Below are positions 24,479 to 36,632 of a DNA stretch of 64,000 nt, one piece after another. The stretch is from Dicaeum eximium. Its lineage: Eukaryota > Chordata > Aves > Passeriformes > Dicaeidae. Each line of letters starts with the position of its first letter. Position 1 is the first letter of the stretch. The notes under the pieces are model-generated. The model was not told the DNA's origin, searched no databases, and saw only the letters and a program-made list of their open reading frames with translations. Made by a program: the position numbers and the translations under genes. The stretch is taken from contig VWZP01008297.1 in assembly GCA_013396995.1 (NCBI GenBank), positions 124,001-188,000 on the forward strand, written 5' to 3'.

Positions 24479-26661
24479 TCTCATTTCTACAGGGATGTTA
24501 GCAATTCAGGCCAATGAAGATCCATTGTGATAATGGAAGTAATAAAGAAAGCCAGAGCTTAGACCATGTGCTAGCATTCATGGCAGTATATCTTCTCCCC
24601 TTATTCACAATCAGATTAAATAAGACAGTTGTTAGAAACCCACAAAAATAAAGCTGCCATAAAAACTGCCTTATATGGATCCAGATTTCAATGATGCATG
24701 TGCATTTCTTTTTTTCTCTTTAGTTTCAACTCAGCTGGGGCCTTCTCCCACCTTCCTACTGCATTTCAGTCTAGGGCAGAAGAAAAGCAACTGTCTGAGA
24801 TGTGTATTCTTAACATATAGGTTTCAGGAATTCAAATACACCAGGTTATTTCCTTAAACAAAGGGAAATGCAAAACTAACATTCAGAATTTGTCAAGTCT
24901 TACCTAAACCATTTCACACACCCACTAAAAAAGTGGGAATGCACAGCATTACTGAAACAAACTATCAAATGTTAGGAGAGTAAGTTTACCCCAAACTGAG
25001 TAAATTTAAGCCAAACATGAAAAAATAGTCCCACTTTAAAGACAAGTCCAACTTCTCATTCTGAAGTACATCTGGCATGGAAATGTTTGTTGATATGTAT
25101 CCTTTATACCAGGGAGAAGACTCAATTTTCATCAAATTATACTTCTAAGACAAAGTGAATTGATACCTTTGAGACATTTTAGCATAACTAACTAAAATAC
25201 AGAGGGTAACTGCAAATTTAAAAGGCAATTCACATTTCTGTTATTCCTGGTCCTTCAACATGTAACAATCCAAACCTAAGCATGAACATTTTGTAAAGAG
25301 AGAGGCACCAACACGTTAGTTTCAGTTCAGCATAGACTGGTAGATTATAACAGGAGTTAATATGGCCTGGTATGGGAAAGTTATAAAAGCTAACTTAAAC
25401 CCACGACCTTCAGAACATGAATTTTGATGAGAAGCCATCACTGCAGACTGAAACAAAGTTAGACCTCTAATAGAGAACATTTATTGATTTTTTTTGTGGG
25501 TCTATTAAGTTATCAGGAAAATATGTGTATAGCAAACATCAGATCTCTAGCAAAGCAGAACTGTTTTGGTCAGAGTTTCACTTACTTTCCAGAAACTTTC
25601 AATTGAGAAAAAAATTTAAAAATAGTTGCTCAGCACAACTGCAGCCAGAAGACAACATGTGCCTCTGCCCTGCTTCAAACACTGCCTTCCCAACAGAGAA
25701 GTTCCTTCAGAAGACCACGTGGGGATGGCAACCTCTTATGAGGAAGGTTACAAGGAGGCAGAGCCATAACTTCCTAAAGCCGCCTGGATGGGAGGAGGAG
25801 CAGGCGAGTGTTCCTGGGTTTAGACAGAGGCTACCTTTCCAAAAAGAGCAAAGAGGAGTTTGATATGGTGGTACTTGTTCTGAGACTGCTATTTAGCTAT
25901 GTGAGGGTTGGGGTTCTGCCCTGGAAGGGGAGACCTCCATGCAGCTCCCTATTCTGTTGCACTGAACATGAACCACTAGAATCAATGGAGAGAAAAAAAT
26001 ACATTATTATGCCTATACTTCTGCAGCCTTGTTATCAGGGACTTTACCTGAAAGATAGAATACCTAGGGTGTAGTCCATGGCTGAATGACAACTCTTGTC
26101 ACTGTTTCACCACGGTAAAAGTGTCCTTTTGCAGAGAATAAGTAGGACTATCCATCAATGAGCTTGTTAAACTTTTTTTTTTTTCTGTTTTTATAAATAA
26201 TTCCGGTTCCTAATGTGTCATGTAGAAGTCATAAATTGGGAAGGACAGAATCTCACACTCATTTTACAAAAGGACAAACACTATCTCCAAGGATGTAAAA
26301 TACAGAAAAAACTCTGTAATTGGAAGCTTACACTGCCTGTGCAAATTTATGTCACAGAGGAAAAGATTTGGACTCTCTACAAGTTAGAGTTAAAATTTTA
26401 ATACTTAAGGTTTTTACTTTGATGATAGTGTCTTGATTCATCATATTTTCTCTCTGCAAATACCTCGTAAGCTAGAAATTTCTGCAAGCCTGTCAACTTT
26501 CTCAAATAAACACTTTTTTTTTTTAATCTTATTGATTTGTTTTCCGGAAGTATTTTCCCTTCTTCCTAATGTTTTATTTATCTAACAGTGCTCACATTTT
26601 TTATCCCTGGAAACCTTTTCATTTGCTTTTTGTTGCTGTTTATTTGGGTTTTTTCCTTTAG
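24479..26661. other. AT-rich noncoding stretch
   Basis: No gene or repeat is recognised. The frame at 25525-25863 ends in GC-richer text and has no domain-like pattern. Confidence 0.6.
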
Positions 26662-26681
26662 TGTTTTTCTGCAGAAAAACA
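26662..26681. repeat. 20-bp perfect palindrome
   Basis: TGTTTTTCTGCAGAAAAACA is its own reverse complement, centred on a CTGCAG core. A perfect 20-bp palindrome is uncommon by chance in a window this size, but no function is implied. Confidence 0.85.
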
Positions 26682-26689
26682 GCTTGCAT

Positions 26690-26835
26690 TTCAATGACAA
26701 TGCTTTACACAGCTGAACATCTCAAAGTGCTTTACATTTAGTTACACTCATAGCAAATAGACTGTAAGACAAATGTGACCTTTGGGATCTCCAGAAAAGG
26801 GAAGGAAGGCAAGACTTTCACAATCAGACCATCGT
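26690..26835 (+). mobile_element. MIR-family remnant with CTCAAAGTGCTTTACA block
   Basis: The word CATCTCAAAGTGCTTTACAT (26718-26737) matches the block 'ATCTCAAAGCGCTTTACAAAC' found in sauropsid MIR-type SINEs, and a TTACACTCA word follows where the consensus has 'CCTCACA'. Farther on, CCAGAAAAGGGAAGGAAGGC is where the 'TTACAGATGGGGAAACTGAGGC' block would be. The right half is weaker than the left. Confidence 0.5.
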
Positions 26836-27659
26836 TCACTCACACGTGGCACTCTTGCAGATGAGCACCAATGCAGATTTGATATGTGATGCACAGGAGA
26901 CAACTGTAAGGAAATGGAAACAAGAAAGGAAAAACCCCACATTTCTTGTTTTTCCAAATTAAGAAAATGTACCAAGTAGCATCTGGAATTCAATGTCTTA
27001 TCCTAATTCCCATGAAGAAATGTAGTATATTTCTTTCTACCCAAAGTAATAGAGAAAAAGGCATGTAATAAATAGCATGAATAGATACCTTGCATTTATT
27101 TTGTTAAATTTATAGCATGTGTTCTGTGTCCTTCTTCATGCTTTTGTATGTGTTATTTTCTTCTGTGGCAGTTCGCAGAATATTCTGCTGCTCATTAAAT
27201 GATGAACAAGAAAACAATCCATAAAAATTTTGCTGCACAAAAATATATTTAGAAATCAAACTCTAATTTTAATAATAAAATTGTGTCATTTTAGTCTCAT
27301 ATCTCTTACTTAATGAAAAAAAATTAATGAGGAATGTAACTAAGACGAATAATTTTTTATGACTGCCGCAGAAATTTTCAGTGATCAAGAAGTCAGTAAG
27401 AGATATCTTTGGTCATGATAGTTTAGGCAACCAGCTGTTCAATAACTTAAACAAATTATTTTAATTTCTCATCCAGGGACATTCAACAGTCTAGCATGTG
27501 TCAGCCAATTTATATTAGGCATGTAATGTAATAGCTTTCATATTTTTAGTCAGGTGTTTTTGAAAGTTATTTTTGAAATAATTGAAGAAGAGAAAAAATT
27601 AATCTGAAACTGTTTAGTGAATACAAGTAATATTCATGGATTTGTCACAGACTGGTAAT
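26836..27659. other. AT-rich noncoding stretch
   Basis: No gene or repeat is recognised. Confidence 0.65.
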
Positions 27660-27812
27660 GTGGGATTATCATACTCATTTCACAGACAGTAAAGCCCTGG
27701 CTAAGTGTACTGGTTAATTTTCTTGGACAAATTGATGTAGAAATACTACAGCAATGCCTAGATTAAAATCCCAGTCCAGTGCATTATCTATCACATTACT
27801 GTTTCTCAATGG
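27660..27812 (+). mobile_element. MIR ancient SINE remnant (best copy here)
   Basis: The order GGGATTATCATACTCATTTC, then ACAGACAGTAAAG, then GGTTAATTTTCTTGGACAA, then GATTAAAATCCCAGTCCAGT and GCATTATCTATCACATTACT tracks the MIR consensus blocks 'TATTATCCCCATTTTACAGATG', 'GAGGTTAAGTGACTTGCCCAAGG', 'GGATTAGAACCCAGTCCAGTGC' and 'TCTATCCACTACACCATGCTGCCTC'. Four blocks in the right order and spacing make this the most convincing MIR in the window. Confidence 0.72.
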
Positions 27813-30429
27813 TGGATTGCAAGTTCTTGATTGTTACATCTGACTAAATGAAATAGAATCTAGTTTCCCCATTCCATTATGTTTAAAGGTCACATATTCA
27901 CTAGTAACTATTCAAAACACACATTCACACCAAAAACCTGTAGCTACTACTAACATCCTTAGCCATGAGTTTTGGTTTGATTTGGGGTTTTTTTCTGACT
28001 TTTTAATAAAACCAAGGAGGCAAGATCACAAAATTGCTTTTCCTGAGACTGAATGTTGCTATATTGAACAGAACAACAAAACACTTCATTGGGACCTAGT
28101 GTTCCTTCCCAAATATTTTGTCTTGCTGCAGAAGGCTGAGAAACACAAGTTCCTTTCACAAGAGGTCTGTACTGAGAATTAACCCAAAATATCCAACCCA
28201 CAGTATCCCCCAGCTACACTACAATTATACATACACACAGCACTACCACTATGCAGCAATGCATAGTCCTGAGCAGCTGGATTGCATGTTGACCATCACC
28301 ACTTTCTATACATTTCTCCATGCCCCAATATTTCTTACAAACATGTCTTGAGCCTCTGAAAGCTGACCAAACAAAAAGAGCAGGCAAATTGCTACAAAAA
28401 CAGTAAAGGCTATTTTCAAGCTGAAAGAGTAAAATGGGTTTTCTAATTCACAGCTGAGCTCCAGTCTGTTCACTATTTGTAGTATCATTCTCTATTGTTA
28501 GTATTTTATTTATTTTTAATATGACAGTCTTTTTATCCACAATCAATCCTCAGGCTCAATGTGTGATGCCCTTTCAACAGCTTTGCAAATGGGCTTCACT
28601 GTAGTTGATGTCTTCCACCCTTACAGCAACTTGCTAACATTGTACTAACACAGTGAGAAGAAAAGGGTTTATAAGCACAGGAGAGTAGAGTTACTCCATA
28701 CCCCTCCCACCTTTAAAAAGTTACAGTTTTGACACAAAATATTGTCTGATAAATCAAACATTACTTCATTGGATAACACAGTTTTAATCATAGCGCACAG
28801 TGCAACACCAAGGCAGGTGTATGTAAGCCAACATCCTCACAACTGGCGGGTCCTTTGAAAGTCCCTGACTTATTTCAGTGAGTGGAAACACTGAACAAAT
28901 TTACACAGAACAAAATGTAGAAGTGGTTATGGGGTATATATACTCAGATATAAAATAATGCTCTCAATTTTAAAGCTGAATTGGGCATACTTTTGTGTTC
29001 AGTGTGAATGGTATCCCACCATCAAGGACCATTTCTCAAGGCTGTTTTTCATCTTAGGACACTTGTAAACCTAAACTAAACCAATCCTCCACACAGGTCT
29101 TGTAGCTACAGCCTTCCAGGGCAGTGGGAGCCCTGCAGTAAACGCCCTAGAGTTGGGAGCGAGGAGCTTGGCACAGCAGCTCCTTTGGGCGGCCAGGGCA
29201 GCCATCCCAGAGCAGGCAAGGCCAATTACAAACCTGTACTCACAACAGTAGTCAGTCAGTGGCCAGTTGGACATTTACCCATTTCTTTCCCACTTCCATC
29301 CTTCTCTGTGGCACCTCTCTGCCAATTTTATGCAAGTAGACCTTCTCTCTCTCTCTCTGACCTACGGTCCATAGACACAAATTCAACATTTGCAGTTTCT
29401 TATTAGTTTGACCCCACTGTTTTCTCTTCTGGTAACTGTAATTTCCTCCTTTCTTTCAACTTAAACTATAATTTCTGCTTCTGTTCATGTCCAGTTTCTA
29501 GCTGCTCGATTCTTCTAGCTATTTTTCTGGTCTACTCTCCAGTGATGAGTCACATGTGTATATTTGCCCCCCATGTACAAACACTATTCAAAAAGAGTTA
29601 TCCAATTTCTTTTATCCCTATTTTTTTTCTGATCAAGGCACAGAGCCAAATATTATATTTAGCAGACAGAAAAATATTTTACTGAGCTTTTACTTATATA
29701 GTGGAAGTTAATGCAGAAAAAAATTGCTTTGCTAAATGAATGCAAGACTGAATTTTCCTGGCTTACTCTAGTATAAGAAAGCTGCAATGAAGAGAAGAAA
29801 GATTATATATTCCAAATCATCTTAGCAACCCTCTTTATCATTATTATTGCCTCCATTTTCTACTGCATTTTAGAGTATATTCTAAATGGAATATTAATAT
29901 TAATTTCTTTCTTCTTCATGAGAGTTCAGATAATTTGGGATAATTAAGGGAGAGACGATAGGAGAATCTATTGTGGGGTTATAAATCTCCAAGGAATGTG
30001 TTAGTTTTGCATTTTAGTTCTGCTGAAAAATGTAAATGCTTCAATTAGTGTAAAAATCAGAGGCTGCCTCACTCATTAACAATGAGGCCTCTAACCTCTC
30101 ACCTTGCCCATATCTGAATCAGAGGATTCTGAAATGAGAAAGTTGGCCCATTTTCCTAAATACAGAAATTGCCCTTAAAAAAAGTAACCAGAAAATATCC
30201 CCCTCAGTGTCCCAGCCTCAAAGAGCTAATTCATTTGCAGGAAAGGCCTGTCTGGAGAAGTTAGTGTTCTGTTGCAGATGATGGGGAAGCTGGTGTGCTT
30301 GTGGATAGCATTAGAGCAGACTAGAAATGAAGATAACAGGGCTGGGCATCTGCAGTACTGGGATGAATCTCCTCAATCTAAATATTCCATGTTTCATAAC
30401 AAACCTGTCAATAAGGGATGTGAGGGCAG
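27813..30429. other. AT-rich noncoding stretch
   Basis: No gene is recognised. A short (TC)n run sits at 29344-29358. Frames on opposite strands at 29071-29406 overlap a slightly GC-richer patch and are not domain-like. Confidence 0.6.
29344..29358 (+). repeat. Short (TC)n run
   Basis: About seven TC units in a row. Confidence 0.85.
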
Positions 30430-30960
30430 TTTCGCTGCTGTGCTGTGCTATCCTACAGCTAACACAGCCTGAAACCTCCTAAAGGCTGATTGAAATCGAT
30501 TCATACGCAGGTGGAATGCTACAGATCTCTCTTCTCAGCCTTTATAAAGGGAGATTTAGTGGGAGACTTTTTATTTATTGAGAGATTCGTATTATACCAA
30601 GTTCAATATTCCTCCAGTCCACAGTTACCCAGAAAGATACACTTAAACAAATGCCTGATGTATTCAGCGCGTATGGAACCAAATAAATCAGAGGGAAAGA
30701 ATATAGCTACTACCACACACATCCATTCTGCACACATTTATTTCTAAGCTAGCGGCTGGGAGGCAAGGAGAAAAGCACTGCCCGGACTGATGATTACATT
30801 TCCTCAGTGAATAAAGCCTACATGTGCAAAACAGTGCTGCAAAATTATCTGCTCCCTTTGCATAAAAAAAGTTAATCTGCAATGATCTGATTAATTGAAG
30901 GATTAGCCTTTTGCTACAATTTTGACCTGAGGTTCTTCCACTAATTTTCCTAGAGGATCT
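30430..30960. promoter_or_regulatory. Candidate conserved noncoding element
   Basis: This 0.5-kb segment is non-repetitive, keeps several CpGs in AT-rich surroundings (for example TTCGCTG, ATCGATTC, ATACGCAGG, CAGCGCGTATGG, TAGCGGC) and has homeodomain-type words such as CTGATTAATTGAAGG near its right end. That texture is typical of vertebrate developmental enhancers, but conservation cannot be tested from one sequence. Confidence 0.3.
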
Positions 30961-31639
30961 TCTAAGCAGCATGGCACAAGTAATATAGCATTGCAGGACT
31001 CTGGTATATTTTCAAGACCATCAGCACTACTCACAACTTCTAATCCTTAATTTCTCTCATGCATTAGTCTGTTAACGTTTTCTGAGGTTTGAATCTTTTT
31101 TTAATATATTAACTCCTTCAGACAGGGGCCCAGTTGTCCAAATGCCTTCAAGATGTTGACCTAGTTTGCATAGAGGCAGCTTTGTTTGCATGAACAAATT
31201 AATATGGAGAAAGGTCATATTATCTCCTCATGCCACACCATCCAACCAAAATATTCCTTGATTACTCTTCAAACCCACTCTAAGTGCTGCTACCAAAAAT
31301 TACCTTCCTGGTCCATTATTTCCTCTTCTCTTCTTGTTCTCAATACTGCCTGAGGTCACTCTATGGTATCTTACTGACCCCAGCTCTGTTCCTCCAGTGA
31401 TATTAGCCTAAGTCATTCCACCTCCACACCACTACCCTCTTTCCTGATGTCTGATAAATTCCACTGATGCCTGATAAATTCCATAACAGTTGAATACTTC
31501 AGAATATATTCTAAGACCTCTTCTACAGTTTCATCTTCAAATCAATCCCATTGACACTGGTACATGTACCTGAGCTGTCTCCTTATCACCTTAAAATCTT
31601 TTCATCTCAGGATTTCAAATTACTTTGTGTCATGACAGT
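30961..31639. other. Noncoding stretch before the old LINE
   Basis: No gene is recognised. A local near-tandem of 'TGATGCCTGATAAATTCCA'-like text occurs at about 31447-31485. Confidence 0.6.
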
Positions 31640-32282
31640 AAAGACTATGTAGGTTCTGGTTCATAGAAAAATCACCACTGAAAAGCAATGACCACAACAT
31701 ACTTAGATCAAATATACTCTTTGGAGCATCAAAGATCAAAAAGCCACCACAACTGGGCTACACTTCAAGAAATTTAAATATATGAAAAGGAGGAAGCTTG
31801 TTTAAAAAGAAACTAGAGGAGTTATCTGAGAGAACAAAATCTTTATGGGTAGCACAGTGACTACCAAAGAACATCCTATTAAAAGCAGAGCTCCAGTGCA
31901 CACTGTCTGTTAGGGAAAACTTGAGAAACAAATAAAAAAGCAGGTGTGATAGAGCAGTGAGCTAAATATTTGGGAAGTAAAAGAGTTCATTAGAATTGAG
32001 AAGGCATCATTCAAAAGCAGAAGCTGTATCCAAATGAAGAAAATAAAAAGGATCATAAAACCTGGCAGATTAAATGCAAAAATATAATTAGGCAGGCCAT
32101 GGGGAAGAAAAAAAAAGTTTGAAGAACATTTGGCTGGAGCAATCAAACATGATGCTAAATTCCTCTTGCACAGGAATCATCAACATCAGAGCAAAAAGCC
32201 TGCCAGGCAGTCTGTGGAGCCCACTGACAGGCTGAATACTGAGGGTATAATGCTGCTGCAGAAAAGCAGAGTGGATACCTGC

Positions 32283-32290
32283 ATCACTGT
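32283..32290 (+). repeat. Target-site duplication, left copy
   Basis: ATCACTGT here recurs exactly at 32633-32640, immediately outside the recognisable 3' end of the younger CR1. Confidence 0.6.
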
Positions 32291-32632
32291 GGCCTGGCAG
32301 TACTTGAAGGGAGCCTACAAAAAAGATGGCAAGAGACTTTTTGCAAGAGTGTGTGATGACAGGATAAGGGGGAATGGGTTCAAACTGAAAGATGTCAGGT
32401 TAAGATTAGATATCAGAAAAATATTCTTTGCTGTGAGGCTGGTGAAGCACTGAAGCAGGTTACCCAGAGAAGCTATGGATGCCCCATTCCTGGAAGTGTT
32501 CAAGGTCAGGTTGCATGGGGCTCTAGATATTCCACTCTAGTGACATGTGTTCCTGCCCTTGGCATGGGGGGTTGGAACTGGATGATCTCTAATGTCTAAA
32601 TCCAAATGATTCTATGATTCTATGTTTCTAGG
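32291..32632 (+). mobile_element. Younger 5'-truncated CR1 LINE inserted in old LINE
   Basis: The insertion begins in the ORF2 C-terminus: WQYLKGAYKKDGKRLF, then DDRIRGNGFKLKD, then RLDIRKIFFAVRLVKH, where TGA (32451-32453) replaces a tryptophan codon, then RLPREAMDAPFLEVFK, closing with TAG at 32538-32540. The 3' UTR follows (GGGGGGTTGGAACTGGATGA, then GATTCTATGATTCTATG). CR1 copies in birds are usually truncated at the 5' end, as here (about 340 bp). The 107-codon open frame 32130-32453 is a chance join of old LINE and this CR1. The copy cannot move by itself. Confidence 0.9.
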
Positions 32633-32640
32633 ATCACTGT
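32633..32640 (+). repeat. Target-site duplication, right copy
   Basis: ATCACTGT directly follows the CR1 3' end (GTTTCTAGG) and matches 32283-32290. After it the older LINE text resumes. Confidence 0.6.
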
Positions 32641-33665
32641 AGAAGAAACAGCTGATATTTCCTCACTAGAAGTTTTTTGAAGGCAATACTGCAGAGGATC
32701 AATCTGAAACATAACTGATTGTGGAGAGGCTGTTGTAATACTAACACAAGTGTTAATGACTTGTCTGGACTGGATGGTATTTATAAGGAGTTCTGAGAAA
32801 ACTCAAGGAAGTATGAGCTGAATCACTGGTAGGGCTACCTAAACTCCCAAGTTGTTTTTCAGGCACTGAACACTGCGGGTTAGCAAATGTGATACCAGTG
32901 AGGATCTGGAGAGCTACAGACCTGCAAGCTTGTAACTCCAATGCACAAATGTGTAAAGGCTACAATAAAGGACAAATATGTGTCTGAATGCAACTTATAT
33001 GGAAGAGCCAATGTCAGTGCTGTAGTGGGACGTTATGCCTTGTACAATACATTTGAGTTTTTTGAAGTTAACATGTGGGTCAGGTGAGACAGTCAAATAA
33101 AATACAACTGGGTGTTAAAAATTCTTTGGGTAAATTAAACCCATTATTGGTTTTTAAAGAAAATGAGCAGCTACAGCATAAGTGGGAAGGACCTGGCAGG
33201 GACAGATAAAGGGCCAAAAGGCATGAAAGAGAAGGTCTGCACTTACAATAGAACAAATACCCTTCACAGTGAAATAAAATTATGGACTCTGAGGTGGCGA
33301 TTCAGTAGCGGATGCTCAAGGTTACAGTAAACGGCTCCAAAGAAGCATCAGCTCTGCTCAGCAGCAGTTAAAAAAACAACTCAAATGCCAGTAACAAAAA
33401 ACAAGACAAAACCACAATTATGACTCTCTTTATCTACATCTTGAATATTTTTTAAGTTAGGGTCACCTCATGTCAACAAAAGGACACAAAGGACATATTT
33501 GAGGTGGCAAAAGCTCAGAGAAAGACCTACTATGATAAACTATGGTGTGGTTTATACAGTTCTGAAAATTCGTGATGGTGTGGAGTCAGTGGATAGGAAA
33601 TTACTTTTCACTGTCCATTCACTGCAAGGAGCAGAAAGTGTCAAATAAAGCTTATAAGAGCTAAA

Positions 33666-34860
33666 CTTAAATAAAGAGAGATGACCTCAGAACAGGGATC
33701 TGTACCACTTAGCATATCTTGTTCAATATCTAAAGAGTTTGCTTTGTAGAGCAAGGACTTAATGTTGTTCTGTATCTACATCTTCAGGTCCACAGTCCTT
33801 GAATTTGACTTCCTGGTACAAATAATAAATTGTACACATTCAGCCTCCATCATGACTGGGTTGGTTACACTCTTGGGAGTCAGTTTGTGATAGGGAACTT
33901 CACTTCAGCAAAGCACTAGACCAGTCATAGCTTCCTGTTCCCTCTTTGCATAAATTCAAAGTCATCAAAACACATTGGTCTCAGCTTAGAACAGGAATGA
34001 CAAAGGTAGAAACAAATGATAAAGAGATGAGCCATAAATAATTGTAAATTCTTATATCACAAGCAATGTATGCACATCAGTGATGGACCTGTGGACATGA
34101 AGAAAAGGCACATGAAGTAAGAGTATTTGAACTTTGCTGAAGGTAGCTATTTCCAGGGCGCCTGCTTGGAGAGAAGCGACTTTCATCCTGGACAAAGATG
34201 AAAGATACTTTCATCATGTCTTATTTTTGCATTATCCTCTGCACTCCAGTTTCTTGTATCATCTTTCTATTATGGAAAATGTCATGGGAAGTCACTTCCT
34301 TTACTGGTTGTGTTACAAAACAACAGGAAGAGGGAATCCACTCCAGGTAAAATCCCTGTCTAAAGGAAATAATTTTCCTCACTCAGACCTAGCAAAAGAA
34401 GTTTAAAAAGTGCCCCATGGGACTGCACTTCTGTTGAAGGCTGGGAGAACTCTCCAAAGAAGAAGGAAATGCCCTCTAACATCCACTGATGTGGATCCAG
34501 AGTCATGCCAAGACTTACACTGATGCAGTATTCCATCTTGGGAGCCAGTTCTGACTGATGTATCCTCACTGTAAACTGAGTGATGCCTGGGACTGCCAGG
34601 CAGTTTTCACTATATTTAAACAGGAGCAAATGAGATCAAGATGGTGAAAAATTCATGCAGAAATGTAGTATGGTACATAAGGTGAGGCTGGTTTTATCTG
34701 CAACATGAAAAATGTCAGGTCTGTTAAAGAAAAACTAATTTTTATTCTGGTGTGATGGTGAGAACTGGCAGCTAGGCCTTACATCTGAGACAGCTTAAGA
34801 AGAAGATTTCCCAGAAAAGTGTTTTCCTAGTGAGTGAAGAACGGGCCACTGTCTACTGGG
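33666..34860. other. Noncoding stretch, nothing recognised
   Basis: The old LINE may run a little into this stretch, but I see no clear 3' end. The opposed frames at 34134-34406 and 34360-34629 are not domain-like. Confidence 0.55.
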
Positions 34861-34965
34861 TCATATAGTTATATTATTTATAATAATAAATACTATCATT
34901 TATATTACATAAAAATTAAATAAATTTTATATTAGTAACATTAAAAATTGTATATAAGGGATTCC
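34861..34965. repeat. Very AT-rich low-complexity block
   Basis: Nearly pure A/T for about 100 bp, with TATT/AATA words and no clean repeat unit. Confidence 0.75.
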
Positions 34966-36229
34966 TCCTTTTCTTTCTTAATAAATCAGATATACAAACA
35001 AGGTCAAAAGCTGTAGTCTGACTGGAATTACCACACCATTTTTTTACTGTTAAATTTCCTATACAATATTACTGAAGATGAATTATTTTTCATTGTTTTA
35101 AAAGAAAAGTGTTTCACACATCTTTCAAATTTCCTCAGTATCTGTGCACCATATAAGCACAGGATTTTATGAGGATATGTAAGTTCACCATAACCACTTT
35201 ACTAAAGAGGGGCCATAAGAGTTTCCAGTTTACAAAGAATAAAATAGCAGGTGTTAACACTGGAAAAGAAAATTGTGACAGAAAATTAAGGTTATTAGGG
35301 AAGCTGAGAATTATAAAAGGCCCAACAGGGAGTAATTTCAGAAATCACAGTTTAGCAGCAGAGCAAATAAACAAGGCAGCCTGTGACTGAAGTCATCAAA
35401 ATAGAGGATATTTCAGCAAAATAATAAAATGAGAATCTCCAAATGGAGCCTGGTTACTTAACCACTCTATTCTTTCGCTTTTGGCTCATGAAATACAGCC
35501 AGCCTGGCCACCTTGCAGGGCTGAGCCCTGGACAGGAAATTGTCCAGATGTTCTCAGTTTTTGGGACTGGATTGAGACTTTGACACAAAACCTGTCTGTC
35601 TGGCAGCACCTCACTGTGTGAACTGTGAAGTGTTACTGGGACTTATTCATGAGCTTTTCTCCTACCTGAGGATGCAGTGGCTGACACGGAAACGTGAGCC
35701 AGATTTTGCACTTATCCCTGTGCAACTCCAGGGCAGCCATGCCTGTCTGCAAAGCTGAGAAAGCAGACAGCCCTGCCTTCAGGTTCCTCACTGCTGCCTG
35801 ACACATTTGCAGGCAGGAAACACAAAGACCTCAGAAATATTGCTCTTCCCACTGCCCTGCTATTGGCTGTAGGGGTGAGCAGTGCAGGGACACCAGGATA
35901 GGGCAGGGACACTCAGGACAGACTACTCAGAAGAGCTGAGCAGGGCAAAGGGTCTGCTGAGAGGATGAGGGACATGTCCCACAGACATGACGTGCAAAGA
36001 CCCATGTCACAGATGTTCTGTGTCCACAGAGGCTGTGGCTGCAAAAGTATTGTCATCACAACTATTAAAAACAAGATTTAAATAAAGCAGTTCCTATGAA
36101 CCCAGCGCATAAAACAGGCTCTTCTGAGCAGCATAAATTAAAGTCACAGGCAGTGGGCAGCAGGAAGACCAAGACGTCAGCAGTTCACAGAAAAAACAAC
36201 CTGTGTTACAGCCCCTGGGTTGTAAGCCA
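34966..36229. other. Noncoding stretch, nothing recognised
   Basis: Composition shifts from AT-rich to balanced after about 35500. No repeat or exon is recognised. Confidence 0.6.
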
Positions 36230-36632
36230 GCCCTGCCGAAGCAGACAATGACGTGGATCTAAAGGGCAGCGAGAGCTGCCACAACAATCCCGTAACCTGA
36301 CCCCCTGTGTAACGCAAGCCATAGAATTTTATCCAGCAGCTCCTGCAGCACTAACCCCTACTCTTCCCTGCTGCAATGAGGCTCCTTTCAACCCTCCTTC
36401 AAATTAACTCTCGGCAGGACTCCAGAGGAAAGCGACAGATATCAGACAAAAACTTGTTTGTTTGCTGTCGCACAAGGAGCAGCCAGGAAAGCAGCGGCTG
36501 ATGTCGGACCGCATCCCTGGGAGCCACTGGGCATGAGGCAGCCAGGCTGAGCGCAGAAGCCGGGGTGGCAGCCACAGCACGCTGCAGCGGGACTGTAGCT
36601 CTTCCCTCCTTCGCTGACATTCACGTTGCCTT
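36230..36632. promoter_or_regulatory. CpG-enriched patch
   Basis: I count 12 CpGs between 36412 and 36625, plus five more at 36230-36320, well above the surrounding DNA, with balanced to GC-rich composition. Three overlapping minus-strand frames (36399-36640) reflect this composition. The patch may be a weak CpG island, a noncoding first exon or a conserved element. No core promoter motif was identified. Confidence 0.4.

Larger units (their letters stand above)
31640..33665 (+). mobile_element. Old, decayed CR1/L3-type LINE (interrupted)
   Basis: Scattered pieces of a LINE ORF2 appear in the right order on the plus strand. First comes the end of the endonuclease (SNDHNILRSNILFG, from about 31684). 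Next is a linker block EEHLAGAIKHDAK (32121-32159). Reverse-transcriptase motif SGLDGIY follows at about 32764, then ANVIPV (from 32884) and, shifted in frame, EDLESYRPASL (to about 32935). A QCSAAVKK-like C-terminal block and KTTIMTLFIYIL lie at 33340-33450. A 3' part (33540-33650) resembles the L3/CR1 'AT-CTGGTGTGGAGAAAGTG-ATAAG-AA' block. Many frameshifts and stops are present, so the copy is dead. A younger CR1 interrupts it. Outer boundaries are approximate. Confidence 0.65.

Noticed and set aside
32130..32453. 107-codon frame as an independent gene
   Set aside because: It is the chance in-frame join of the old LINE linker and the C-terminal tail of the inserted CR1.
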